Shown here piece after piece: positions 1 to 10,422 of a stretch of DNA of 64,000 bases. The position numbers were made by a program, and so were the translations under genes. Position 1 is the first letter of the stretch, and every line of letters starts with the position of its first letter. The DNA lies in NCBI GenBank assembly GCA_036346275.1, contig CM070730.1, forward strand, positions 47,166,918 to 47,230,917. Reading direction: 5' to 3'. The notes under the pieces were generated by a model. It was not told where the DNA came from, ran no database searches, and saw nothing but the letters and a program-made list of their open reading frames with translations. The DNA comes from Otatea glauca. Taxonomy: Eukaryota; Streptophyta; Magnoliopsida; Poales; Poaceae.

Positions 1-2096
1 TGGCCCTTCTTTTATACCCGTCGGCCGATCGTGTCCTATTACAACACGTTACAAAACCTGATCCGTATCGACCTTATTTCGGATAGCTTTCCCTCACAGA
101 TCTTTGCCGTTGCAAAATATTTTCAAATCTTTCCAAATCGTCTATTAGTTACCGTATGTTATCTTTCTTGCTGATTTTGACTAGACTTATCAAATTCTGG
201 TGCAAACACGTACATATAAATATTATTATAACTAGTAACGTACTTTGTCCAATGTATCCGTGATACAGTAACAGCGTGGGCCGCAGATCGATCGACATTG
301 ACGGCAGCGACGGCGTAAGCTCCGTAGGCTGGTTGTCGTACTCGTACGTACATGGATCGGAGGTCATCACTTGGATTCTCTCCATCTCATAAACCTTACC
401 TTGGCCCGTACGTGTTGCATTGCATGCGCTCACATCACTCGTACTCGTTGTCAACCCGTGTACCGTCTGGACTACGTATTTTCTCTATGTTCTGAGAACT
501 AAGTTTATACAAATTTTGGTAGCATAATTTTAGTTGTAAATGCTGGTATTTCCAAATATTGAAATCTCAAATTTTACATTATACGTTCTAAAGGCAAACT
601 GAAGGAACGAATTTTAGTAACAATTGTTTATGTTCAAATTATATGCTGAACTAACTTAATTTTGGTATCAATATTACTTTAATCCTGGGTTTAATTTTAT
701 TCCCATTTAACTTGGATTTTGAATTATGACATGCGTCCAATTTCCATTAGATTACGAGCTTTTTGTTTATGTTTGGATACAATTTGGTCATCTAATTAAC
801 CTCTAATTGGTAGAGAAATAGAAGTGTCACCTAATTAACCAAAAAACAGATCAGTTGTTGCTCCAGCCCTTGATGAAGCTTGTGAGATTAGTTCTGGATA
901 TATTCTCTTCAGTTTGCTCGAGGTCGGCTAACAATGCGGCCCAGTACTGTGTGCTAAGCATGCTTGCACGCAAGGAGCCTCGCTAGAGTAAGCTCAATCC
1001 AGAATGTTATGGATGAAAGCTCATGGCCGTTTCCCCTTAAGATATAGACCCGTTTGAAAAGAGGAAGTTTCATTAGAATTTTAAGTACAGTAATGAAATT
1101 ATTTTATAGGAAACTCATGCGTTTCCAAATAGGATGGAAACGTACGTATATATATATATGCTTGTATGGTACCGGAGGGAGGAAGCATGCATGCATGCTT
1201 GCAGAAAAACGAAGGGGCTCCCAGAAAACGGCCGGTGAGCCATGATTGGGCGGAAAGGAAGGCAAAGGACATGCCATTGCCGGCAGCCACGTACCTTTAA
1301 TTTGTGCTGTGCCCATCCCTGAGCAAGCCGCCCGCCCGGCCAATTCGTCCATTCCATTCATTGCGCAGCTCCTTCCATACATCTACGTCGTCCTAACTGC
1401 TTTTTTTTCCTGGCCAGCCAGCATTTCCTGCATCGATCGGCCCATAATCCCATTTTCAGAGAGACAGATGTACTTGCTGGTGCTGATGCAGTCTGCCTTT
1501 TGGTGGCCTTACATTTGCATCGACCCTAGCTTACAGTTAATTATCTATCCGTTATTAGATCAACAACAGCAAAACTACAGTTAACTGCCAGTCTAGTTCT
1601 GAAGGATCGATTTCCACCTCAGCATCAAAACTAGTATAGCCTGGGGCCTGGGCTGACAGTGCCAAAGGAAGCTGAGGAAAGATGCCCCATTCTGTCCTGC
1701 ACGATCACAAGACATTACAACCTCTGTCTATGGCATAGTCCTCCTAGCACGGTGACTAAGAAAATATTGAATATGGCTAAACTATCTCTAATTATTATTT
1801 CTAAACACTATACTTAATATATGCATGTAGTGTAAAGCTAAATATTTATTAGGGATATGGACGGAACATCACACTGATTTTGTATTGAAACGTGAAATAC
1901 GCCTTATATAAATATGCACTATATTTTTTTAACAGAGGGAGCAGTAATTCTCTGCTTTCCAAGCACCTCAAAATGGGCAAGAGAACACCGACCTTTCTTA
2001 ATTTCCTGCTGTCACCGGTAAAATTTAAAAGGGAACTAAGCTAGCTCATATCCAATGAACAGCTAGCTAGCTTCTGTTTCTTGGTCATCTTGTACT
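1..2096. other. Intergenic DNA, no gene recognised
   Basis: No reading frame here resembles a known protein; open frames are short and overlap on both strands. The stretch holds short TA repeats near 1147-1160, a GCATGC-rich patch at 1187-1202, and an AT-rich block at about 1755-1945. That block ends in AACAGAGGGAGCAGTA, which resembles a Stowaway MITE end, but I could not find the opposite end. It may contain regulatory sequence for genes outside the window. Confidence 0.6.
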
Positions 2097-3075
2097 TAGG
2101 GATGGCAACGAGGATGTTCCCCGACGAGGAGTGGTGGAACATCCCTGTCCTCGAGAGGGTGAAAATCCCCCGTTCCCAGGCATCAGAGGCCACTTCACCC
2201 TATTCCCCATCCCCGTCGGGGTATCGGGTCCCTGTTGGGAGCCATACCTAATAACAAGCAATGCACATATTCAAAACACAAATCACACGTTCAAAAGCAC
2301 AAGCATCAATCTGGAGTTCTAGAGGACAATGATGAAATGGGGATTAAGGAGTTCACTCACTGCCTCACTGGTGCCGTGGCGGAGGGGGAGGCGGAGACGG
2401 CCATCGACGCCCGCACCACGCTCGTCGCTCGCGCTCCAGCCATCGAGGCCATCGTGGCTCATGACGGAGGGGGAGGAGGAGACAGCCACCGACGCCCGCG
2501 CCAGGCGCCACGCGCTCCCCAGCCACTGAGGCGGCCATGGAGGAGGCAGAGAGGGCGAGGCCACAAGGGGAAGGGTGAGGCCGCAAGGGGGAGGGTGAGG
2601 CGACCATGGCGGAGGGGGAGAGCCGGAGAGAGTGAGGCCGCAAGGGGGAGGGCGAGGCGATCATGGCGGAGGGGGAGAGCCGGAGAGAATGAGGCCGCGA
2701 GGGGGAGTTGGAGGAGGCAAGGCGGAGGCGGAGAAGGCGAGACAGAGAGGGAGAGGGAGGCGAGCCAGAGAGGGCAAGGCGGAGGCGGAGAGTGCGAGGC
2801 GGAGGGGGCGAGGGCGAGACGGAGAGGGCGGCGAGGTGGAGAGAGCGAGGGCGAGGCGAACACATCGAGAGCGAGAGTGCGAGCCATGGCCGATGGAGCG
2901 ATTGGGATTTGGGGATTTAGAGTACATTTCGTGGGGAGGGGCGGGTAGCGGGGATGGGAAGCTGAGGAATGCCCCCGTCCCCGATTCCCCTGACGGGGGC
3001 AATTTTTCCCCGTTAATAACCCCATGGGTGAATTCCCCGGCAGGAAACGGGGAATAGGGGCCATTGCCATCCCTA
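2097..3075. mobile_element. Non-autonomous hAT transposon
   Basis: The element starts TAGGGATGGCAACG and ends with the inverted form TTGCCATCCCTA. It is flanked by imperfect 8-bp direct repeats, CTTGTACT at 2089-2096 and CCTGTACG at 3076-3083 (6 of 8 match); 8-bp duplications are the hAT hallmark. The subterminal parts are rich in CCCCG/CGGGG on opposite strands, as in grass TAGGGATGGCAA-type hAT elements. No transposase is present. The core is purine-rich and open in several frames on both strands, which reflects composition and not coding. Confidence 0.75.
2575..2705. repeat. 57-bp GA/GC-rich tandem repeat inside the hAT element
   Basis: Copies begin at 2575, 2632 and 2689, each with TGAGGCCGC. 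Two copies are nearly identical and the third is partial. The surrounding 2560-2880 continues as irregular GGCGGAG/GAGAGGG repeats. Confidence 0.8.
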
Positions 3076-3900
3076 CCTGTACGGCCTCTTTTGGGGCTTC
3101 ATTAACACCTTGGGATCTTTTTTCTTCTTGACGTTAAGCTCCTTGGGATCTTTTGTCATCTTGCAATTGACACCTTGGGACCCTCTTCTTTCCCTTTTTT
3201 TTTTGGCGTCGTGGGCTTCTTTTCGAAGGATTATTGGGTTAGACAGGAGAGGATGAATTATATTGTCATCTCGTCCATCAGTATGGGGCCAAAATATTCC
3301 CTGGGCCGACCGAGGAGTTCCTGGGCTAATTTAGTGCTCACTTTCTAACAAATGGAGGGCTTAGCATGCATGGCGACGTACATAAGATCATCCAAAATTT
3401 GCAGGTTGTCTTAGGATGCCCCCCCAACAAATTCTGGGAGAACATATCCGTACCTTAACAGGGACTATCAAGTCGAAGCAGCCATTAATTCTGGGAGAAA
3501 AGCATTAGCGATGATTGAACAAGGAAAGGCAAATCTTTTTAGAGAGCGAGACCACGGCCAACCTTTCGGAAGATGGCCTTGCAATGCACTCTACTCTGCC
3601 CAGTAATTTGTTCAACAAGTCTACAAAATTGCATATCAGCCCGATTGGACGGCAGCCAAGTGTACATGTACTACTTATTACTACATGTACATGTGAACGT
3701 CGGAAACTATGTATGGTCTTCTGAAGTGGCACGATAAGCTAGGGCTAGGAGCAAGTCCTAAACCGCCAAAATAAGGCCAGCTACATGGACTTGGATGGCA
3801 AGGAAAGCATTGTTTGGAAGCAAAGCACCCAGCTCAAGCCGTGGCATAGGAGCCAAGTCACTTGCAACTCAAATCTTAAAACCAGCAGCACACTCCTCCC
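3076..3900. other. Intergenic DNA upstream of the TED7-like gene
   Basis: No gene was recognised. A short degenerate repeat containing CCTTGGGATC or CCTTGGGACC occurs three times between about 3107 and 3185. A TACATGTAC-type palindromic patch lies at about 3660-3692. The last few hundred bases probably hold the promoter of the gene at 4031. Confidence 0.5.
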
Positions 3901-3910
3901 TCCAGTGATA

Positions 3911-3920
3911 CATATATAAT
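3911..3920 (+). promoter_or_regulatory. Probable TATA box of the TED7-like gene
   Basis: CATATATAAT lies about 110 bp upstream of the chosen start codon at 4031. A start site about 30 bp downstream, near 3940, would leave a roughly 90-nt leader. It would also place the upstream in-frame ATG at 3929 outside the transcript. Confidence 0.5.
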
Positions 3921-4030
3921 AAGACCACATGCATGCTCGCTCACCACCACAACTCACTCCATCGCCTCCTCTTACTACAGCTACAGCAGCAGCAGCAGCA
4001 TCGTCTCAGAGCATCCAAGGCCTAGCCTCC

Positions 4031-4978
4031 ATGGCTTTCAACCCTGCCCCTCCAGGCTTTGGCTCCCCCTATTTCCCTCCAAATCCTTATACTCCAAAGC
4101 CACCACCGCCCCCACAAGCCCCACCACCCCCACAGCGTTATCCCCCACCACCTCCGCCGCCCATTCGACCCCCACCTCCGCCACCCCGTGCTCCCCCGCC
4201 ACCCACTCAGCCCCCGCCACCACCGCGCCGCGCTCCCCCGCCACCCACTCAGCCCCCACCACCGCCCCGTCGTGCCCCACCTCCGCCCTCAACACCCCCA
4301 CCTCCACCTCGCAGTGCTCCACCCCCACCATCACCACCCATTCGACCGCCGCCACCACCAACTCCTCGCCCACGAGCACCACCACCACCACGCCCACTAG
4401 CCCCGCCTCCGCCTCACATCAGCCCACCAACGCCCGTGCCGCCTCCACCAAGCCCTCCACACCACATCGTCATCATAGTGGTGTTCGTCTCGCTAGGCGG
4501 CCTCCTCTTGCTGGCATGCCTCGCCGCCTTCTTCTGCTGGCACAAGAGAAAGGAGAGGAAGACGGAAAGGAAGGCGGAGGTACTGAACTTCAGCGACCAT
4601 GTCCACGTCAACAAGGCGACCATCTCAGGCGGCGACGGCCTCAACACCGTCCTGCTGTCGGTGGACCAGGACATCAAATTCCAAGAGGCGGTGAGGAAGC
4701 AGGAAGTCGTCGGCGAGGGGTCAAGCACGGTAGCGGCAGGGAAGACATCACACCACAGCAGCGGTTGGCTCTGGCACAGGAAGCAGGACAACAAAGCAGA
4801 GCAGAAGGCAGAGCTCATCAACGTCACGGAACACATCCACGTTGACGAGAAGATCGTGCCAGGGCCTCACGGCCAGAGGATCGAGATCCTTTCAGAAGAT
4901 GAAGACGTGAGATTTGAAGATGCAGACAACAAAGATGAAGCGTCTGAAAAATCAAAGGCGCGCATAATCAAGTCCTAA
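4031..4978 (+). CDS. TED6/TED7-like proline-rich membrane protein
   Basis: A single exon encodes 315 residues. Residues 1 to about 143 are a proline-rich region of PPPPP and APPPP blocks, probably outside the cell. A hydrophobic segment at about 145-170 (HIVIIVVFVSLGGLLLLACL) is followed by a basic stop-transfer stretch (WHKRKERK), so the C terminus should be cytosolic. This order matches tracheary element differentiation-related proteins 6/7, which act at the plasma membrane in secondary wall formation of xylem vessels and are reported to bind secondary-wall cellulose synthase. The cytosolic tail carries two copies of the family module, at about 182-224 and 260-305 (DHVHVNKATISGGDG and EHIHVDEKIVPGPHG). 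The frame is open back to an ATG at 3929. I chose 4031 because 3929 lies only about 10 bp after the TATA box and MAFNPAPPGFG begins the recognisable protein. The gene converges on FAS2. Confidence 0.85.
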   Translation: MAFNPAPPGFGSPYFPPNPYTPKPPPPPQAPPPPQRYPPPPPPPIRPPPPPPRAPPPPTQPPPPPRRAPPPPTQPPPPPRRAPPPPSTPPPPPRSAPPPPSPPIRPPPPPTPRPRAPPPPRPLAPPPPHISPPTPVPPPPSPPHHIVIIVVFVSLGGLLLLACLAAFFCWHKRKERKTERKAEVLNFSDHVHVNKATISGGDGLNTVLLSVDQDIKFQEAVRKQEVVGEGSSTVAAGKTSHHSSGWLWHRKQDNKAEQKAELINVTEHIHVDEKIVPGPHGQRIEILSEDEDVRFEDADNKDEASEKSKARIIKS

Positions 4979-5329
4979 GAAGGCAGTGCCACAATCTGCC
5001 AAAACTTGCCTATACTGAAGATCCTTCAGCAGGCAAGACCATATCCATACCCTTACCGGTACCCGTGCATGCATCGACTATTTTGAAAGGATTGTATCTT
5101 CTTTCGTATGACTGTAATAAGGGCGTCAGAGGCCCCATTTGACTGAATGGAATGTGTAATCCAGCATTTGTATACGAACAATTTAAGTGTGTGAATGAAT
5201 TTGTTCAGCGAAATTTCACAAAACCCCACTGTCAAAGAGGCCCATTAGTTAGACACAACATTTCAGTTCATATAATTGCTTCCCCTTTGTGCCATGAGCA
5301 GAAAGTGAATTTCCGAGACTACCTGTTTG

Positions 5330-5605
5330 GAGTAGCTGTATATTTTCTAAAAAAGCTGTTTTTTTTACTTTCTACGTTAAAAAGTTATTATAGCTTTTTA
5401 TTAGAGACCATTCGACAAACAACTAATTTCCCTCAGCAATAAACTGCAAAAGCAGGTCTTGCCCAGCTTTTAGATTTTGGCTTTTACTGGTTATATATGA
5501 CTTCTAGCTTATGCAAGAACCGCTTAAAAGTTGAGATATTTGCAGGGGGCTTAGTGGTTTTTCAGAAGATAAAAGCTTGTTTAAAACCGTCCCAGACAAG
5601 GTCCT
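5330..5605. mobile_element. Insertion present in only one duplication unit (MITE-like)
   Basis: Unit 1 of the tandem duplication has about 275 AT-rich bases here, between GTGAATTTCCGAGACTA and GAGCAGGTGATCACG. In unit 2 the matching flanks (6350 and 6370) are almost adjacent. The block looks like an insertion made after the duplication. I could not define terminal repeats, so a deletion from unit 2 is also possible. Confidence 0.4.
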
Positions 5606-5716
5606 AGAGCAGGTGATCACGGCTGCAAACTAAATTTCTTTACAGGGACCTAAATGTAATTTTCCAGCACTTGTTACCATTACAGAAGATATCATAATCC
5701 TCACTATTTCTGCTAC

Positions 5717-5925
5717 TTAGTTAATTGCAATGGGAGTAATTCGCTTCTTAGTAGGCTTACTCGATGCACTATTCTTAGTCGACACTGGTGGTGGTGTCAC
5801 TTCCACAGCCACAGGACTGGCTTCCATCTTAGCTTTGCTGGCACCAACATCAACTTCCATACTGTCTACCGTTGATGGCTTTGTGTTTTCACAGGTCACA
5901 TTTCCTTCAGCAATTTCCCTTGTTC
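5717..5925 (-). CDS. FAS2: FAS2 distal alternative last exon
   Basis: This 209-nt exon has an acceptor (CTCTCAG before GAACAAGG) in the same phase as the proximal copy and a stop at 5719-5717. Its end, SSKPTKKRITPIAIN, looks closer to what I recall of the FAS2 family tail than the proximal copy does. It is therefore probably the ancestral last exon. Using it requires skipping the proximal exon. Confidence 0.7.
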
Positions 5926-8900
5926 CTGAGAGTTTTGAAGAATTGAACCACGTAAGAAGAGTGTCTTCAGGAAAATATGTCAGAAGGAACAAAGATAGTG
6001 AAGGTATCCAAGATGCAGATTGTATAGGTCTGGTATGCGCAAGTATCTTCAAAATAATTATACTCGTACCCTTGCATGCATTGACTATTTCCATAAGAGT
6101 GTATGTTCTTTTGTGTGACTGAAATAAACACATCGGAGACCCCACTTGATTAAATGGAATGTGATTGTTGTTGTTGACATTTGTATATGCAGGGTTTATG
6201 TGTGCAAATGGAATTCCTTTAACAAAACTTCACAAAAATAATGTCAAACAGGTCTAGTGGCTGCATGTTACTACATAAAAAAAAATGTGTTCATGAACAC
6301 AAATTTCTGTTCATATAGTTGCTACTCTCCCAGTGTGTCATGAGCAGAAAGTGAATTTTTGGGACTAGCACAGAAGGTGATATCAGACGCAAACTAAATT
6401 TCTTTACAGGGCAACCTTAAATTGATTTCCAGTACTTCCAATCACCACAGAAGATCATAATCCTAACTACTTTAGCTACCTAGTTGGTTGCAATATGAGT
6501 AACTTGCTTCTTACTACGCTTACTCAATGTGATGTTCTTGGTTGACACTGGTGGAGGTGTCACTTCTACAGCCACAGGGCAGGCTTCCATCTTAACTTTC
6601 CTGGCACCAACATCAACTTCCATACTGTCAACTGTTAACGGTTTCGTTTTTTCGCATGTCGTATTTCCTTCTGCAACTTCCTTTGTTCCTAGAGATTTCC
6701 AGAGAATTGAACCATGTGTCTTCAAGTAAATGTATGTCAGAAGGAAAAGGGCAATATAGGTAAATGGTCCAATATGAAGACTGTAATGGTTTAGCACGCA
6801 TAGCTACTACAGCATCTTCAGATTAATGTCAGCAAACGCAAAACAATCATATGAAGTTGCATTCAAAGAGATGGTCCTGACAACTTGTTTGTCAGTCTCT
6901 CAGTCTTATTAGCATCAAGTAGACTGAGATTACTCCACATCTGTCTTAAACCAAGAATCCCAGGATGTCGCATCACACAAAAATGAAAAATAATTGATCC
7001 TAATAGGCCTAGCAGTCAATTTGTTTACACACTAGAAGTCAATGACGAAATAGAAAAGGAAATTATATCAGTTTCCTTAAGAATACCACACTGATTAGAT
7101 CAAATATATATAATATTCCAAGAGGTAACTTGATTACTGAACGCCAAATTGCTAGTATCAGGTGAGTTCATTCGGACAGAGTCGGATGCAGTATTGAAGC
7201 ATTGGGATCATGATAAGAAACCATGTGCAACCACCACCTCCCCAAAAGAAGAGGCATGGAAAAGGGAATATATAGGAAAAATACCAGAGAGTATATGAGG
7301 CTGCCCCAGTTCCTCATTCTCAAACTCAATAATTGTGCAGTAACCATCACGTGATGACACTGCCAGGTACTTAGCATCAGAGGACCTGACAGAATAATGA
7401 CAAGATGAATCTCTGATTCCAGTATAAATGACAAATAAGACTAAGTTCCTCTCTACCCAATGGAGAAGACTCTAGAAGCAAAATTGTTGTAGTACTCACC
7501 ATGAAATATCTGTAATGGCAGCATAATGTAGACCAGCATGTATTAGTATTGGAGCAACACTTTCAGTGTCATAGACATACACAGAGTTCAAAGTAGCGAC
7601 AGCGAAAACAACTCTGTAAGGAAGCTTGAAGAAACCATCTGCAACAGTTCCGAAGTAGTTCAGCTTCAATGTAACAGATGAGTAAAACAGTGAGAACCTC
7701 AAAGCAAGGCAGCTGCAAAGCAATTCGGCTACCTGATTGAGAACCACGTAGGCTGAAAAGAATAGGGCAAAAGCGCACTGCTACTATAGCTTTAATTGCA
7801 CCAGGGAGTTGTATCGCAGGCCTGCAGTGCCAAACAAAGTCAGTATCCTAAAAAGAACTACAAAGCTATGTATATGAATAGGTTATATGCTGATTGATGA
7901 AACATTAAGATGTTAGGAATTTAGCACATCTGTAAGAAACAAACCATTTCTTCTCAGCATCTTGCAGGCTGCAACAACTAAGAAATCAAAGACAAGCTTA
8001 GGAATTAAGTTCCCTCTTATAACTGGCTCTTAGATGAAGTAAGTTGCCTTAACTTTCCAGAAACACCTGTGTAAATATGCTTCCAAGTTTGGGAAGCATC
8101 CACAAAACTTCTTCAAGTTTACAGGTGATTTGATGTTTGGTGTGATGTGAAGGGGAAAATTAGTGATAAAGCTTCTCTGATACTCCATTTTTCACGTTAT
8201 GTTGGTGTAAGTACCAGCTGAATTCAATGGAATGGAGTCATTTATTATAAGGCAAGAACATAGTGGTGTTAGATGTGCTACCTTGAGAGGTCTCTCCTTG
8301 ACATTATATAAGCGGTATTAATCACATCAGATGAGTATTTAGACAGGCCTGGTTAAGATAAAAGAAGAGAGAAACAAACTTGTTAATGGCGTATAAAGTT
8401 CCTATGACAGAGAATGCGATGAAGATAGGCTAAATGATGTGCTAATGGAATAATAGATTACCTGCTGGCAGCACTAGAAAAGATCCATCAGGCGACCATG
8501 CCAACCTCCGGAAGAAAGATGGCAATGTCTCATCATGAAACAAGTGAGTTTTAACTGGTGGCTGCAAGATAAAGGATATTTCGTTTGTTCAATGCACATC
8601 CAAAGGATGTGGCAGTTAAAGTAGATCAAACAAACCTTGGACTCATCAAGATTTCGATGTTCTGCCTTCACCAGCGTATGCAGGCAAACAAAGTTCATCT
8701 TCTCCATGTTCTTTGATTTGCCTTGAGGCTTATTTGCATATATTCTACAAGTTCTGTCAGAGCTCAATGAAGCAATATATTGACCCAGAGGATCCCATGC
8801 CACTCCTTGAACATAATGCAAATGGCCCTCCAACTTTTGTTGCACCGCGCCTGAGAATGATGTTGCATATCAACCATATAATACTGAAACCATGATGCTG

Positions 8901-10309
8901 CAAACATAAGATCACCAGTTGTCGTAGGAGTTACCTTTATTAGCATCCCATATTATGCAACTGTTGTCAACTGAAGCAGAAACAAGGAATGCACCATCAC
9001 GTGACCACTGCAGGTCAAGAACATCCTTGTGATGGAACCTAGGAAACAAATTAGGAGCTTAGCAAGTTTTAACAAGAGGATGAATGAATCAAGGAAATTC
9101 TTTTAGATGGTAAAACTCACAGCAATGATTTGTGCACTTTCCAAGCCTCGCCACCATCAGTGGAATGCAACTTCCAGAGGGTAATACCACCACCTGTCAA
9201 TTACAAACAAGCCAATTTACATACTAGGACACGCAAATTTCACTTGATCATTTAGCAACGATGAAGATAGCTTGAGTTAGACGAGTTAACATATAATCCT
9301 ATGGTAGATGTAAATGCTTGAGCCGAATGGTAAGTCAAGTAGAATTTTTGACACAACTCATAACGAAAATTGCCAACTACCACCAACCTCTACCAAAAAA
9401 ATTTAAAAAAAAGGAAAGACTTCAATGGACTGGTAGTCTGTACTTGTTGGAACTTTTGGAAAGAAAGGAACCGGAGAACCTTCCTACAAAGCCACCTCGG
9501 CAAGCAGGCAGTAGCCAACAGAATACTTTGAAGACGTCGCCGCCAGAAGCAGTGCACTAGCCTCTTAGCAGTTTTTATTGTGACCATTTTTGTTGGTTTG
9601 TTTTGTGAATTTCAAACCCTCCATGCAAGACCAACCACTAAATCCCTTCCTTAATTGAGTTGGCAGAGATCCTGCCTTTCGGTTTTTTTTTTAAAAAAAA
9701 AAGATGTAATATGAAATTGAACATACCATCGGCACCGGACGCGAGGTTTTCGCCTGCATAAAACAAGTGGGTGATATGGGGTTAATTAAGTATGTCCAAA
9801 GACTCAAAATGTAGAGGCATTTCTTTTACAAATTTTCCTAGGAAATAAAAAAAAATGCTTAATTGCTCAAAGGGAAACAAAATAGAAACAGCCTAGGCTC
9901 ACAGAGATTGAGATCACCTACCAGAAGGAGAGAAGCGGAGGACGTTCACGGCGGAACTGTGAGAGGAGAGGCTGGTGTGGTAGGAAGCAGTGGGGGGCTT
10001 CTTGTCGGAATCATCTGACGCTACGACCCAGATCTGCAAGGCAAACGCGCTGAAATCGGTGGCGAAAATTGGGGCCAGGCAGACCGAGGAGCACAGCACA
10101 GCGCCGAGCGGCCTCTGGATGGTTGGATCTCTTAAGGAGGGAATAAGCAGAGCCACGAGCCCACGAGGGTGAGAAGAGGGGAAACAGGGACGGACCTTGA
10201 TGTCGTGGTCTCCGCCTCCGGTGGCGAGGCGGCGGGAGGCGGGGTGGAAGTCGAGGGTGAGCACCGGCTGCTGGTCGTGCCAGTTGATCTGCACCGTGCC
10301 ACCCCGCAT
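5717..10309 (-). CDS. FAS2: Chromatin assembly factor 1 subunit FAS2 (WD40, p60-like)
   Basis: FAS2 is the WD40 subunit of CAF-1, which loads H3-H4 onto newly replicated DNA in the nucleus. I placed 12 exons (- strand): 10309-10196, 10033-9922, 9753-9727, 9193-9121, 9038-8935, 8850-8636, 8561-8462, 8348-8282, 7821-7733, 7638-7500, 7385-7285, and a last exon at 6688-6480 or 5925-5717. Every intron is GT-AG. The coding total is 1350 nt (449 residues plus stop), slightly shorter than I recall for the family. The start MRGGTVQINWHD matches the family N terminus. WD-repeat signatures follow in order: LATGGGDHDIK, NLASGADGGGITLWKL, FLVSASVDNSCIIWD, YIASLSSDRTCRIYA, and later YDTESVAPI and YLAVSSRDGYC. 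The tail has a conserved TPPPVSTKN motif. An in-frame ATG at 10483 would add 58 residues, but family alignment favours 10309. The frame has no stop or shift. Confidence 0.93.
6480..6688 (-). CDS. FAS2: FAS2 proximal alternative last exon (tandem copy)
   Basis: This exon is also 209 nt, has acceptor TCTCTAG before GAACAAAG in the same phase, and stays open to a TAG at 6482-6480. By hand it differs from the distal exon at about 36 of 209 bases and about 17 of 69 residues, without any indel. The shared core SMEVDVGA and TPPPVSTKN is kept, but the end reads SKRSKKQVTHIATN. Being first in transcript order, it may compete with or replace the distal exon. Confidence 0.7.
9318..9704 (+). mobile_element. 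5'-truncated LINE in FAS2 intron 3, antisense to the gene
   Basis: The + strand encodes a stretch ending WNFWKERNRRTF in one frame, the usual C-terminal motif of plant L1-type reverse transcriptases. A tail of about 10 As at 9694-9704 follows GATCCTGCCTTTCGG and a short T run, typical of plant LINE 3' ends. The 5' boundary is uncertain, somewhere in 9318-9400. It lies wholly between FAS2 exons 3 and 4 and does not touch the splice sites. Confidence 0.6.
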
Positions 10310-10317
10310 CGCTCCTA

Positions 10318-10348
10318 CCTCCTCCTCCTCCTCCTCCTCCTCCTCTTC
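10318..10348. repeat. (TCC)n microsatellite in the FAS2 5' leader
   Basis: About ten TCC units lie just upstream of the FAS2 start codon. If the upstream in-frame ATG at 10483 were used, they would encode a run of ten glutamates. Confidence 0.85.
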
Positions 10349-10399
10349 TCCGGTGGGGTGGGGTGGGGTGGGGGCGCCTCCGAGGCAAGGGCGCAAGGC

Positions 10400-10422
10400 T
10401 AGGGTTTGGGGAAGGCGGGAAA
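10400..10422 (-). promoter_or_regulatory. Telo-box and E2F site upstream of FAS2
   Basis: TAGGGTTT at 10400-10407 is a telo-box (AAACCCTA on the gene strand). GCGGGAAA at 10415-10422 is a perfect E2F consensus (TTTCCCGC on the gene strand). Both lie 90-115 bp upstream of the FAS2 ATG. Such pairs are known in plant S-phase genes, so S-phase expression of FAS2 by E2F is a reasonable inference. Confidence 0.6.

Larger units (their letters stand above)
5056..6830. repeat. Tandem duplication of the TED7-FAS2 intergenic region and the last FAS2 exon
   Basis: Unit 1 (5056-6061) and unit 2 (6062-about 6830) align in the same order. GTGCATGCATCGACTATTTT at 5067 matches TTGCATGCATTGACTATTTC at 6073. 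The blocks around 5127/6131, 5306/6348 and 5620/6390 also match, as do the two FAS2 last exons and about 130 bp of intron beyond them. Unit 1 carries an extra block at about 5330-5605 that unit 2 lacks. Identity over the exons is about 83% by hand count, so the duplication is old. Confidence 0.85.

Noticed and set aside
2235..2948. Long open frame of 237 codons (and others on both strands) inside the hAT element
   Set aside because: The sequence is GA/GC-rich and open in several frames at once; the products are low-complexity Arg/Gly/Glu or Pro/Ser. No domain is present.
4038..4397. Antisense and shifted open frames across the proline-rich gene
   Set aside because: They are composition shadows of the CCACC repeats; the + strand frame gives a known membrane protein.
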